Shown in pieces: positions 11,384-22,657 of a stretch of DNA of 62,276 bases. The notes beneath the pieces are model-generated. The model did not search any database and was not told the DNA's origin. It saw only the letters and a program-made list of their open reading frames with translations. Positions within the stretch are counted from its first letter, which is position 1, and every line of letters starts with the position of its first letter. The translations under genes and the position numbers were made by a program. Source of the DNA: Thoreauomyces humboldtii. Taxonomy: Eukaryota > Chytridiomycota > Chytridiomycetes > Spizellomycetales > Powellomycetaceae. The DNA lies in contig JADGJA010000039.1 in assembly GCA_027596035.1 (NCBI GenBank), positions 1 through 62,276 on the forward strand, given 5' to 3'.

Positions 11384-12214
11384 TCACTTTGCTTGAAAGT
11401 GGCGACGCAGCATCTGCAGCCGTTCGACGGCGGACCGCACCCTTGCCTGCGTCTCCTCCTCGGAGATCGTAGAATCCAGGCCGTCAGTCTGACCATCCGC
11501 TTCTGTGGTCTGCAGGAGGGACACGGCGGCCTGGAACTCGTCGACTGCGTCGGTCCACATGTCCTGAGCGTATCGAGTCTGTCGGAGATACGCTATGGCT
11601 TCGTATCCATCTTCCACGGTCGTTCGTATCGTCAAGGGAGGTTGCCAGACTGACTCGTGGACGGTGGGGTGCGCGATGGGTCTCTGGGGTTCGTCTCCGT
11701 GGACTTCTGCGGTGTAGTTGGGCGTGGCTAGGAAAGCGAGGACCGCCGACCCGTCTGGTTCCTCCGCTCGCTCCCAAGCAGGATACTGATCGTTCAGAGG
11801 GAAAGGTTGCGAGAAGTGCAGATCGGGTCGTTGCCGTTGGTGTGCCGGCCATTCGGGCTTCAGAGCTGCGAACAGGTCCTGCTCGTCGAGGGTCTCTCCT
11901 GTGCGCAAGTCGTGCGAATGCCGGAAGAGCGCGGGCGATGCGGTATATGGCTGAGCTGAGCTGAACAAAGCAGTATCTACACCTATCGAGGACGACGCAG
12001 CACCTGGTCCCGCCGCGTTGCTGCTGCTCCCTTGCCCTTTGTTGGGGAGCAACGATTGCAGTGCGCCAGTAGTCGAGTAAGCAAGCGACGCAACGTCGGG
12101 AGTTCTTTGACTGACATTGCTGCGTGGACCCTTTCCTTTATCCCTTCCTAATAGCTCGTGATTTGAGGATTGTGTTGCTGAGGGAGTCGCTGACCCTGTA
12201 TGCTTGTGGGACAT
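11384..12214 (-). CDS. Unrecognised protein, 276 residues
   Basis: A single open frame from an ATG at 12214 to a stop at 11384. I do not recognise a domain. The first 100 or so residues are Ser/Gly/Gln-rich and look disordered. The middle is acidic and Pro-rich (DEQDLFAALKPEW, ERAEEPDGSAVLAFL). The last 70 residues (from about RTTVEDGYEAIAYLRQTRY) are predicted by eye to be two or three helices with a regular Leu pattern ending RSAVERLQMLRRHFQAK, so a short helical interaction domain is plausible. No signal peptide or membrane segment. Codon usage and uninterrupted length support a real gene. It stands head-to-head with the homeodomain gene. Function unknown. Confidence 0.65.
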   Translation of the reverse strand: MSHKHTGSATPSATQSSNHELLGRDKGKGPRSNVSQRTPDVASLAYSTTGALQSLLPNKGQGSSSNAAGPGAASSSIGVDTALFSSAQPYTASPALFRHSHDLRTGETLDEQDLFAALKPEWPAHQRQRPDLHFSQPFPLNDQYPAWERAEEPDGSAVLAFLATPNYTAEVHGDEPQRPIAHPTVHESVWQPPLTIRTTVEDGYEAIAYLRQTRYAQDMWTDAVDEFQAAVSLLQTTEADGQTDGLDSTISEEETQARVRSAVERLQMLRRHFQAK

Positions 12215-13030
12215 TTTGTCAAAGGCGTCCCAGATGCCTTCTGTGCGCGAGCGCGAGAGAGAGAGAGGAGAGGCAACGAGGTGCGGTGGCTTGCCAGTTC
12301 ATGCATTCGACGAGGCTTTTCCTGTACGCAGTTGTGGTCCTAAATTAAAAAAGTGGTGGTGCTCTCTCAGAGTCTCTCTCTGTCTACCCCACACACACAG
12401 CGGAAGGATTTTTGTTCTCGTGGCCACCTTGTGCTCCATGGGCGAAAAGTCTAAAGATGAGGCTTCTCTTGGCTCTCTCTCTCTCCCAACGCCGTTCAGG
12501 CTCAGCCGGCAATCCGTTTCTCCCCGGTCTTTTTTTTTCCAAGGTCTTTTTTTTTCTTGATGCGGTAAGCTGGTACACTGTACATGTGCACCGTGTGCAG
12601 TTGCGCCGAGAGATGGTCGGACACGAGCGCCGATGTCCCGCCCGGTGTCTGGATCGATGCTTCCTGTTTTTCTTTTTCCTTCTCGTCGCCCTGTGTTGAA
12701 ATGGTCCATGACGGCGCTCGACGAGGCAACGACGTGTTTGTCTTCCTTTTTTTCTTTTTCCCTTCCTTCTTGTCCCCAGCGGCCCAGCTGCGTTGCTGCA
12801 CTGTCTGAACAGCAATGCGGAGGAACCTCTTTTTGGGGCAGAGTTCCCTCCGGGCGTTGTCAGGTTAGCGCCGTCTGTGTAGCCAGAAGGCTAGATGATG
12901 AGCCAAGAGCACCCAGGCAGGAGAGTGGCAAAAACTGAGCCAAGGTTACTACAATAACAGAAGGAACCTTGTTCCCACCCCCTTGAAATGCTGCGAGCAA
13001 AAAAAGGACCACCAGTCATCTCCTCGAATC
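12215..13030. promoter_or_regulatory. Shared upstream region with purine/pyrimidine tracts
   Basis: An 816-base stretch between the divergent starts of the unrecognised gene (minus) and the homeodomain gene (plus). It contains GA and CT dinucleotide tracts near 12250-12275 and 12365-12400, two T8-9 tracts near 12531-12557 and mixed T/C tracts near 12665-12775. Such tracts are common in fungal promoters and 5' untranslated regions. No coding exon recognised. Confidence 0.4.
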
Positions 13031-13963
13031 ATGGAAGGGTTTCTGATCCCGGCTTGTGGATCGCCCGGGGTCGCAGAAACCTCACCCCCGAGCTCACCCA
13101 TCAGGCACAGCCATTTGGACACCCCCGAGCGACACCTCTTCGCACCAGAGACGGGCGCGAGCAAGCAGCGACGACGAAGAACAAGGGATTGGCAGCTTAA
13201 TATTCTGATCCGCGCATTCGAATCAGGAGAAGTTTTGCCCGACCTCCCGCGGAGGATGGAGCTCGCCCGCGAATTAGGGTGGACGCCTAGAGCAGTACAA
13301 GTGTGGTTTCAGAACAGGTATATATGACTTTCGATATGTTAACATCCCAGCACGATAAAGCTCTTGAGGTTCCGATTTAACGCGTGAGCTGTCTTGTTTT
13401 TGAAAAGGCGAGCCAAGGTTAGAGTCGACACCGCACGCCGCTCATCTACCACGCTCTCCCCACCGCTTTCATCGCGCTCATCCCATTCACCATACCCCAT
13501 TCCTGGCGTCGCACCAGTCCTCGACAACCAACATACCCTCTCACATATGATACCTGATCCTGCTCAGTCAGTGCTGCAACTCGACATCCTCCCGACATCA
13601 ACGGCTACCTGGGAAAACTCGTCAAATAACGCCCCACCGCCATGGAATTTCGTCCCAGCACTCTCCCTCCATCAGGCACCTACCGCACCTTCAAATCTCC
13701 CACCATCTCAGCCGACCATGTACCACCAGACGCCTTGGCCACCACCATCGCTCTTGCTCCAGCCAGTCCACCATTCGATCACAAATGCTGATATTGCATA
13801 TCAGTTCCCAGCGACCGTTCTTCCTCCTTCTTCTTCATCCTCAACGCACATGGTTCCTCACACGGAAGCGACGCAGTGGAGCTACAACCCAGCTCTACTC
13901 CCGCCGCCACAAGGACAATCCCCCGAACTTTACTGGGACGACAACCTGGGACGCTTTCTTTAG
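13031..13963 (+). CDS. Homeodomain transcription factor
   Basis: Two exons, 13031-13317 and 13408-13963, joined by a gtatat...aaaag intron that falls within the third homeodomain helix and restores WFQNRRAKVR. The homeodomain starts with a basic arm (KQRRRRTRDWQL) near residue 48, with helix 1-2 LIRAFESGEVLPDLPRR and the recognition helix TPRAVQVWFQNRRAK. It is a 60-residue class without the TALE insertion. The N-terminus is short and Pro/Ser-rich. The C-terminal 180 residues are Pro/Ser/His-rich and disordered, a likely regulatory region. The ATG at 13031 (MEGFLIPACG) is chosen because the longer open frame begins only with a TTG. It is a nuclear DNA-binding factor; target genes are unknown. 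Nothing marks it as a mating-type factor. Confidence 0.88.
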
Positions 13964-14249
13964 ATTCCCGTCACCTCTTTTTGCATAATGCCTTCTCACG
14001 CTCACATCATCTCTCATACCACATACTCCCCTCCCCCTTCACGCACGTTCATTTTTGTTCTTCCAAAATATACCAGCTTTCATCGTTTAGCTTGTGGTCA
14101 AATTCGTGTGAGTCACAGGATTGGTTAGGCAGCTCAACGGAATGTCCGATTGTACGGACGTTTGCTAACCGCCTTTCTCCGGACGCGTCAAACCGCCCTT
14201 CCTCCTATTCCCAGCGCAGCGTATATCATCTCAACCAATCGCCCACATC

Positions 14250-17200
14250 ATGTCCGTAGCGTCGCCAAGCGTATACGGAAAGACAGAACCTCAAGCGGCA
14301 TCTTCAACAGTAGACGAAGCCAGTCATGGACACTCGGACGAGCCAACTTCCCTGCTCCTCACAGTCAAAGTCCTCTCGGCTCGAAACATCCGGGGCGCAA
14401 AGGGAGACAAGCTCAACTCGTTCGTTAGAGTTCAAGTGGCGGATTTTGATTACGTAGATGTATGCTTGCGGACATGGGAGAAGGGATGCTGAGGAGGTCG
14501 ACGTTTTGATGTCTGCTCGTTTTTCCAGTCACCAGTTGTAGTCGACAGCCCAAACCCACAGTATGATTTCAAGTGGGAGCAATCCTTCCACGTCGACGAG
14601 GTGGGTGACCATTTCTTCAACAGTCAGCCAAAAGGATCGAAGAATTCAGAGCCAGTCATACTGATATCGAACTCGCACGACATTTCCACAGACTTTGATC
14701 GACACCTTCGCCAACAAGAAGCTCTCCATAACCCTGCTGGAATCTTTGCCAAAGGAAAAGACGGCCGTCCTCGGAGAATGCACGCTCAGCATGTTTCCCC
14801 ACTTTCTCAAAGTTGCGACCGCCGCCGCTCCGACTGCAACGGGAAAGGATGCTGCTGCCGAAGCATCTCAGCCGTCCCCGCTGTCGTTCCGTTCTACGGC
14901 GGCGATCGCTTACGGAAACACGCGTCTCCTAGGGAAAGACGCGGACGACCCCGCTAGGATAGGACCCGACTTTGACGTTGAGGTGTCGATCTCGCGACCG
15001 TTGATACAGTCGGATTTGGTGGAGGCGGGTACATTCCTGACGTTCCAGGTGGGAGATGTCTCGCCGGTTCCTGAGGAGTGGAGTTGCAAAGAGGGAAACG
15101 AAAAGGATCTGAATTCGAGTACGTGGGGATTCAGAATCTTCGATGAAATGCAGGAATGCTCTCCTGACGTTAGGTTGCTGAATTCCGTTACAGACCTCTA
15201 CTCTTATACTCTGAACTTCATGCTCCCGGCCGAAAGCACACCGGAGCGTCTGGTAACGATATCCAACGGCGGCCTGATCATGTCCGATTCTCCCACTACC
15301 GGTGAGCATGTGAACATCAATGAAGTCTATTCCGGAGTCTTCTCCATTGCTAAAACATCCAATTTTCAGATCCATCGCAAAGCACACCTCAACCGATCAT
15401 GCTTCCTAAACCCAACACCAGCACGGGAGGGACCCTGGCAGGCGGACCGGGAGAGTTTCCTGACGCCGGGGCGACTTCTCCGGGAGAAGCATCCGGCAGC
15501 GCGCTCGGAATTCCTGGGATCGAGATCGCAGCTCCGTCGACCAACGTTGAGGGTGGAGGCGGGAAACCTGAAAAGGTCGCCGCAGTGGAAGCTGTCAAGA
15601 AGGTGGTCTGGCCTTCGACTCCGTTCCTGGTGTGGATGCCGCCGGGGGCCGTCGTGAGACTGAGAGAGAAGATTGTCAGAAAGGAGGTGGTGGAGGTTGA
15701 GGTGAGATTCATGTTCTTGGTCATACCACCTGAAGAAATATTGAGAGTTCTCGTTTAGTTCACACGATCACTCCTTCCGCGCTTTTCACACCTTCCGGAC
15801 ACGAACGCTGCGAAATATCGAGGAAAGGCGACGCTGGATCTATCGTGCCTACTGTTTCCTCGCGTAATGGGCATCCGAGGGAGATGGGCAGTCGAATCCG
15901 CCGAACAATCCGGGACTGGAAGCCATCCGGCGACCGCGGATGGACCGAAGGATTCGGTGACCACAGACCTTGCGCATACAGGGCGGAAGAAAAAAGACGA
16001 TGGTGAAGAGAACCTGTTTGCCTACTTCAGATGGACAGGCCTGCAAACCTAACATGCACTTGCTCCCAAAAGTATCAAATACGAACCTGTTCCACACCGC
16101 CGGAACGAGCCTGGGACTCGAGTTGCTCCTCGAGAAACCTTTGCTCGACAAAAAGAAGCTGCAACCGGTATGTTAGGCGCTCCGGGACGAAGTTACTTGA
16201 TCTAAACCTTGACATAAATGTTTCTATGTTACTAGATCACCAAATCCGTGACCGACTTCATCCCTCGACGAACGATTGCACCTCATCTTTTATACACGCA
16301 GCGCGCTCGACGTGCCGACGAAGAGTATGCCGCCCAGCTTCAGAAGGTGGTACGCAAGCTCGTCTGGGAGTATGAGCGAACTTTCAGGGGCCAGGACCCA
16401 GTCGAAGAGAATGAACTGCAGGTGAGGGTGTTGTCAGAGTCTGGCACTGCACAAGTACAATCTAACGCGGGTCCTGTCAACAGCGAAAGCGGAAGTTCTT
16501 CTTCCATCTCAACAAGAGCGGAGCCTACTTCGAGTTCAAGGAGCAGGTCAAAGGAGCCGTGGTGGAAATTGTGAGAGAGGTATGACATTGCCTCACCTCC
16601 TTCTCTTGCGCTGCTTTCCTCAACTATATTGCGTGGCCTTGTCTGACCAATCTCAATCCTCCAGCGCTTCAAACAAAAATCACCCTTCACGACCCGTCCC
16701 GAATTGCATCTCTTCATGTCCGAGCTCTACGTATACCTGACCGATCAGATGCACTCGGTCCTCACCGAAACCTTCCGAGACCGGAAACGGACAGCCGCGG
16801 CGGCCATCTCATCCACTTCGGACGACTTTCAGGTCTTAAAGGCCTGGGCGGCGGACGCCGAGATGGATCGATGGGTGGCAGGTGCGGAACGTTGGCACAG
16901 GGAACGTGTGGTTCGGTTCGAGGACAGCATGCAGGCTTGGTATACTTGTTCATTCGGAGGAGTTGCGGCGAGAAAATGAACCGGTGCTGATCTTGTTTAC
17001 CGTAAGGTTCGATTATGGCTGCTTCTGCCTCCGAAATGGAATGCCCGATAAAGGCGAGGAGTGCTTCAAGGAAATCCTCGGACGAAATGCGAAGCATATC
17101 CCGAGGTATTGTCCAGCGGCAAAAGTGCGCGATACGGTCAAGCGGCTAATATCAAAATATCGAATGTAGCTTGTTGGCATATGGTTCATACTGCTGCGTG

Positions 17201-18637
17201 AACGAGCGGTTCGAGGAAGCTCGCGTATTTCTGGTAACGGCGGTTTCGCTGCAACCCAAATATGTGATGGCTTTGACGATCCTAGTGAGTAGAAACAGCA
17301 TCTTCGTTCGCCTCTTGACATTCGCCACTTGACAGTTTCTGACATCCGTCTACTTTCCTTAGGGTTTGTTCTACGACGTCCTAGGGGAAGAAGATGAGTC
17401 CGAGTCCAATATCCTCGAAGCGCAGAAGACGCACAAGAGCTCTGTCGGAACAGCTGGTAAGGTTCTCACACGATTGATGTCTCAAAGTGCCTATCCAATA
17501 TCTGATCGTCCTTTTCCAGACGTTCCTTCCATCTTCGTTGCGGCCGCCGAATTCCTCATCCACTGCCACGCCGGCCAGCTTGCGGAGCGCGCCCTCTCCC
17601 AGGAGATACTGCAGACCAACGCTCTCATCAATCCGCACCTCCAGCTCCACCAGCTCGAGCTCCAGCGCGCAAACTTCAGGTTGGCCGAGGAGCACCTCCG
17701 CGACGCATTGGAGCTCCGACAGGACGATCCAGACGTCTGGGCCGCGTTGGGTCACCTTCAATACGTACAGAGACTTTGGGATCAGGCAAAGAGCAGCTAC
17801 GAGACCGTGTTGACGTTGTCGCAAGGTGAGGTTTCGGGGAACACTCCACCGCGTCCTGTCCGAGTTCCCTTGCGGTTGACACGAACGGCTCCTCCTTTCA
17901 GAACCGAGCAACATCTCGCTGGTGTATACGCGTCTCGGATCGCTGTATCTACCTGGTCGACCTGGGGTGTCGACAGGGGCGGACGACTCTCGATCTTTGG
18001 TGGTGCTGGCGAAAAGCATGTACCTGCGGGCCTGCAGCGCAGGACCGAGTGCAGCTTCCTGGCTAGGTGTCGGGAAGGCATGCATGGCCGCCGAGGAATG
18101 GGATGAGGCTGAAGACGCATTGGCGGTGAGTAAACACGTTTCCCTTGTACGAAACAGTTCAGGAGGGACATGTTGCCTGAACAAGGTCCTGGTTTTCGTT
18201 TCCCAGGAAGCAAATGTGCTCAACAACCGACACGCGGACGTGTGGGCGTACCTGGCGCTACTCAATCTACAGCTGAAAAGAGAGTTTGAAGGCAACCAGT
18301 GCATAGCGCAGGCGCTAAGACTGGGGATCCGTGATGCTGGAGTGCTAAGGTAAAGGAAAAGTTCCCCGATCTTGTCAACGGTTTTGGGTTTCGAGGCCCT
18401 GACCACGTCTGTGTCCACAGAGCCGTCAGCGATGCCCTTCTCGAGATCCAGCAGCCGGTAGCAGCCATTGAATGCCTGCGCATGTGCCTCGAGATCGAAC
18501 CTGACGATGCATCGACGCGGGCGACCTTCTCACGGGTACTAAAGGAGACCAGCGAAGCCAATGGGGAGATGGAACCGGCGCCGACCATCGGCCCGCGACC
18601 AGGAAAGATTGCAAGGGACACGGTTCAAGCAGTTTGA
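14250..18637 (+). CDS. CFAP70: CFAP70-like cilia and flagella associated TPR protein
   Basis: A many-exon gene from the ATG at 14250 to the TGA at 18635-18637. The N-terminus matches the C2-like start of CFAP70: LLLTVKVLSARNIRGAKGDK, then NSFVRVQV, then NPQYDFKWEQSF and LLESLPKEKTAVLGECTLSM. A central region follows with VSISRPLIQSDL and SPVPEEWSCKEG. The C-terminal half is built of tetratricopeptide repeats: FCLRNGMPDKGEECFKEIL, ERFEEARVFLVTAVSLQPKY, GLFYDVLGEEDESE, DALELRQDDPDVWAALGHL, and ALLEIQQPVAAIECLRMCLE near the end. CFAP70 is a regulatory component of the axonemal outer dynein arm in ciliates and animals, so the product should act in the flagellum. Dikaryotic fungi lack it, which makes it the strongest lineage marker in the window. 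Exon borders in the middle are approximate. Confidence 0.82.
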
Positions 18638-18765
18638 ATGAATTTTATATGTACATTGTGAGAAAGAGAAAAAAGGAATAAATAGCAACCCCACCAGCCT
18701 CGAGGTCCGCTGGTCAAGCGGGTAACGATGTGCGATGAAGGGAACCTACAGAGAAAGCAACTCCG

Positions 18766-19489
18766 TCACTTTCGCTGCCGCTTCTTCTTGTCCTCCTTTT
18801 TCCTCGCACTCTTCGCCTCCTTTGCTTGCCTCGTGTGAGGGTTAGGTTTCGTGCGAACCTTTGTCACGCCCCTCGCCTTCTTGACCGCCTTCTTCGCTAC
18901 CACGGCGGCTTTTTTCTTTTCCGCAATCTTTGATTTCCCACCACCGTCACTCTCGTCCTGGTCGTCCTCCTCCTCCTCCAGCTCTTCGGGGTTCCAATCC
19001 GAGATGGTCACGGTCGTCAACCGGGTGGACGAAGGTATGGTGGAAACGTTCACGGCCCGCTCCTTGATCTCGTTCGCCGCAGCTGCTCGTTCCTGAGTCA
19101 CAGCTTCTATCCGTTCGAGATCCTCAAGGATGAGATGGCGTTTGTTCTGAAACGATGCGAATCAATACAGTTTCCCTCTTACTGGGAACCCGAACAGAAC
19201 TTTTCAAGAACATACGTTTTCCCGCCTGAGTTCACGTCTCTCTTCCTTCATCTTCTCAGAGTACTTTGCGATGGCCACCTTCTTCTTCTCCAGTTTCCGT
19301 TTGTGGAAGCCCGTCAGATAGTCTCTGTTTTTGTTTTTTTTGGGAGTTTTTAAGTTAAGCAGGACAGGACACAGGCAGGAATCGAGAGACGTACTGTCTT
19401 GCCGAATCATCGTAGCTGACTTCAGCGATAGCACTAGCTGGTCGACCTGATCTCGCAAGCTTCGCTGCTCGTTCTTGCTTGGAGGACAT
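18766..19489 (-). CDS. RRP17: NOL12/Rrp17 family nucleolar protein
   Basis: Three exons read from 19489. Exon 1 is a short N-terminus (MSSKQERAAKLARSG to SYDDSARQ). Exon 2 starts after a T/A-rich intron with the family hallmark RDYLTGFHKRKLEKKK, followed by a highly charged helix. Exon 3 (NKRHLILEDLERIEAVTQ) leads into an acidic patch (EELEEEEDDQDE) and a Lys-rich tail with a nuclear or nucleolar localisation character. Rrp17/NOL12 is an RNA-binding 5'-3' exonuclease or processing factor needed for 5.8S and 25S rRNA 5'-end maturation. The small size (under 200 residues) fits the family. Confidence 0.82.
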
Positions 19490-20439
19490 TTCGCGGTTTG
19501 GGTTGTGCGTGGGAGTTCCCGCAAAGAATATTTTGTGGGTCGAAATGAGATTACCTGAGAAGGGAGTGTGGCGTGTCAGTTCATACGTGGCCAGAAGACT
19601 GCTGCGCAGCGACGCGTCGTTTCGATTGCAATTGCGCAGCCGAAGATTAAGAAATCACTGGTGGCCATACGCTATGCGATGTACCGGCGTTAAAACCTGC
19701 TAAGAACTTTTCGTCGGGCAACGTTCTTGCCGGTCGATATCTTTCCAGTGGAAACGCTCGGGGTCGTGCTATATGAACGCGGGTCGCCTGTGAACCACTT
19801 GTGATTTCAGTTCGGAGCCTTGAATGTCAGTTGATGTCTGGATATTCTGACGTAACATGATTATACAGTACTCCCTTGCCCTTGTTTATGCTCGGGGTAT
19901 GAGCATAAATGTGATTACGATGAATGTAAAGCAGCTCTGCTCTGGCAGGTCCTCGTCTTTGGACAGCTATCTAGCTGGAGTTTCGAAAATCAAGCATCAA
20001 GGAATGCAAGACCAATAGACCTCATCTGATTACAAGACTCGTTAGGATATAGTCTGAGCAAAATGGTCTCCTTGGACGGATGAGCCGTTCCTGCTTTGAG
20101 TGTCCGCCCACTGAAGTTTAGCAGTTTACCGTGTGGTACCTGTGATCGGTCATGTCTGAATTCTTATCGCTGCCGTTTCAACGCAAACTGAGCAAAATCG
20201 ATGACGTCGAGCGAGAGACGTTGAAGGTTATTGTTCGTTGCGCAAAAATCCGGCATGTCTGTCCCGGTGCGCTCGAGTGTTGTGGAAGCACATGGATCAC
20301 GCTGGAACCTTCCGAGGGAAACGTCCGGAAACTCGGACACTGACGCCATAAAAGGAGACATTCCCCAATTCACCCCAATCGACATTGCGATAACAACGAA
20401 TATTCGCTAAGCGAAACCCCACCCTCCCAACAGCTGAAG
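19490..20439. other. Intergenic region between divergent genes, no gene recognised
   Basis: A 950-base stretch upstream of both RRP17 (minus) and the hypothetical gene at 20440 (plus). A few short open frames (for example 20152-20343 plus) have no recognisable pattern. No tRNA-like B-box pattern seen. It presumably carries the promoters of both genes. Confidence 0.35.
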
Positions 20440-21114
20440 ATGGCAGCAGTTCTCTCCTCCTACAATTCCGTTCCTCACTCTTGGCATGCACCATCCGCCC
20501 CGCATTCTACGAAACGCCACCTCAAACGATGTGCAGACGAGCCAATCGAATTTTATCACCAACAGCAGAAACGTCTGAAGGTCACGACGCCGACTCCGAT
20601 TCCTAAGCCAACCGCATACCTCGTACCCCCAACCTCTTGCTCGCACCTGCTACCAACCTTCACTCCATCTCACAGTCTTAAGCGAACACGAGAGGACGAC
20701 CTCGCCGACCCTTACGAGATCCAACCGGTTCCCCTCTCGAAACGGCATCGCACCGCGATGTCCGACCCTCTCCTCACCGCCAGGCATGAGCACGCATCCG
20801 CCATGCAACCCTCGTATACGGTAACGGAACCGCCATCGGACACATGGGCACTTGTGCCTTACCGGGGACAAGCATCCGACCCGGACGAAGCTACGGTGCT
20901 TCGACCGCACTTTGATGAGTTGCTGGCCAATCGTATGAGGTCCTCCTATCCGACGTGGGAGACGTATCCACCGCCGTCCCTCGATGAAGGAGACGGACAG
21001 CTCGTGCTTTACAAGCACCTGGAAGAGCCGCGTGCGGAGGTAGCAGAAGCTGGGCACTCGGCGATCTGGGAGCTGACGAATGGCGATGACGAGATGGCCA
21101 TGGACTGTGATTGA
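20440..21114 (+). CDS. Unrecognised basic/acidic protein, 224 residues
   Basis: A single uninterrupted frame from an ATG with good context (gaagATGgc) to a TGA at 21112-21114. No known domain. It holds several short basic clusters that could be nuclear localisation signals (QQKRLKV, HSLKRTREDD, PLSKRHR) and ends in an acidic run (NGDDEMAMDCD). Two similar short phrases recur (WALVPYRGQ and GQLVLYKHLEE). The composition is Pro/Ser/His-rich and probably disordered. A nuclear role is inference from the basic clusters only. Confidence 0.6.
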   Translation: MAAVLSSYNSVPHSWHAPSAPHSTKRHLKRCADEPIEFYHQQQKRLKVTTPTPIPKPTAYLVPPTSCSHLLPTFTPSHSLKRTREDDLADPYEIQPVPLSKRHRTAMSDPLLTARHEHASAMQPSYTVTEPPSDTWALVPYRGQASDPDEATVLRPHFDELLANRMRSSYPTWETYPPPSLDEGDGQLVLYKHLEEPRAEVAEAGHSAIWELTNGDDEMAMDCD

Positions 21115-21362
21115 GATGGGGCTTGTCGTTGTTTAAAGGTTGCCGCTCTTCCTTGATCTGTACATAAAGTTTGCTGAAGGATCCAAATACATATGATCTT
21201 GATATCACATTCAATCGCACAGGCGTGCCATGGGTGGGGATTTTGCTCCGTCAGAAAGAAGAAGAGAGATGTGCTGTCAAAATGTGACTCTTCAGTCTTT
21301 GAGCTGTTGGGATTATTGTTCTGTTGAACCTTTCCCAAGTTTTCCTCAGCACAACAGCAACC

Positions 21363-22043
21363 ATGTCCTCGCCAGCATCACAATTTCCACCGTCCTCCAA
21401 ACCCGCCCGTCCCGACTCCGACTCGGAAGAAGACGACGGTCGTCGAGGCTTCGGTCCTCAGACGGCCATGGAGACGCAAGCGGCCCGGGTGGCCAGGCTC
21501 ATGACGCGAGTCGACAAACCCATCTCCCTCCCCGAACGAAAGGACAAGTCATCCAAGGCACCTCGCGATTTCGTTAGAAACGTCCAGGGTTCCAGCGCCG
21601 GAGCCGGAAGTGGCGAGTTCCATGTGTACAGGGCTTTGAGGAGGAAGGAATATGCGAGGCAGAAATTGTTGGACGAGAATGCAAAGGAGGTGAGCCGACA
21701 GACAAAATGCCTTCTGCTTATCGATATGCAATGCTGGGTCCTCATGCGTTTTTGCCCTGGAAAGGCGGAAGAACAGGATCAGTTCCACGAACGACTGGCA
21801 GCCATGAAAAAGGAAGCCGAGGAGAAGACTGCAAAGAACCGCGAGAAGCGAAAGAAGCGAAATAACAGATCGAACGAAAAGAGCAAGAAAACAAAGACGG
21901 ACGCTGCCGCTTCCGACGCTTCCACCTCCGCTCCTGCACCCGTACCGAGTGGCGGCTCTCCGGTGAAGAAGGCTGACAAGGCGGATGGTGGCTCGGTTAG
22001 CAAAGGTGCAACTCCTACGGTTGGCGAGGAAGGGACAACGTGA
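21363..22043 (+). CDS. PRKRIP1-like splicing-associated protein (DUF1168)
   Basis: Two exons, 21363-21689 and 21765-22043, with a gtgagc...gaaag intron whose 75 bases keep the frame open. The family core is intact: APRDFVRNVQGSSAGAGS, then GEFHVYRALRRKEYARQK and, after the intron, AEEQDQFHERLAAMKKEAE with AEEKTAKNREKRKKRN. PRKRIP1 is found in catalytic-stage spliceosomes, where a long helix bridges U2 snRNP and the catalytic core. The C-terminal tail is Lys-rich, then Ala/Ser-rich and disordered. The start is the first ATG (accATGtcc). Nuclear. Confidence 0.88.
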   Translation: MSSPASQFPPSSKPARPDSDSEEDDGRRGFGPQTAMETQAARVARLMTRVDKPISLPERKDKSSKAPRDFVRNVQGSSAGAGSGEFHVYRALRRKEYARQKLLDENAKEVSRQTKCLLLIDMQCWVLMRFCPGKAEEQDQFHERLAAMKKEAEEKTAKNREKRKKRNNRSNEKSKKTKTDAAASDASTSAPAPVPSGGSPVKKADKADGGSVSKGATPTVGEEGTT

Positions 22044-22657
22044 ACCGCCTTGGGATTGATGGGAAGGGAGAATCAAGGGACGCTATCTGCGGCTTACAGG
22101 CGCATCTGCTTCCGCTACATCCCCGACTGCAGCGCGACGTGGATCGGTTGCGGGAGGGAGGAGCCTCTCCGCCTGTCCGTCCAGCTGTCTTCGTGCTGTT
22201 TCCTTTCCCGTGACGCTGATCCGCGAGTATCGCTTTCAAGAGACGCTGGACCAGCAAAGCATTGTAGACGAGTCGCCAGTCTGCCTCCCCGGGCACTCAT
22301 TTCAAAATCATGTATATATATCCAGGGAGAACAAGTAGAGATCCTGTGAACCGCTGTCCGAGGCGGGAAGCTGGACAGAAAGGGAACCTTTTTATCAAAC
22401 ACATATACGCAATTGGTCGACTAAACTTGTTTCCCAAGGATGTGCTCCCTCACACGTTGTAAATAGAGAACAGAGCGAAAGCCTCCTTCCTTTGGACTCT
22501 AGAGTGGCACTTCGCCCTAGTCACTCTCATTTGTGAGACGGTTGTTTCAAAACCAGTGCAGTTGACAAAAACATGTACATATTTCGCGGGAAAAAAAGGA
22601 GAGATTTTCACCACCGCAGTCCCGAGGCGGCGACCTAAAGAAGAAAGGGAACCTTCT
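22044..22657. other. Intergenic, convergent 3' regions
   Basis: PRKRIP1 (plus) and CUL4 (minus) converge here. The AT-rich patches near 22308-22325 and 22560-22590 are compatible with 3' untranslated sequence. No gene recognised. Confidence 0.35.

Noticed and set aside
12531..12557. T tracts as a transcription terminator
   Set aside because: T runs here lie between divergent promoters; in fungi they do not define a terminator by themselves.
17381..18418. 345-codon open frame on the minus strand
   Set aside because: Antisense to the TPR-coding exons of CFAP70; no domain pattern. The plus-strand reading is the conserved one.
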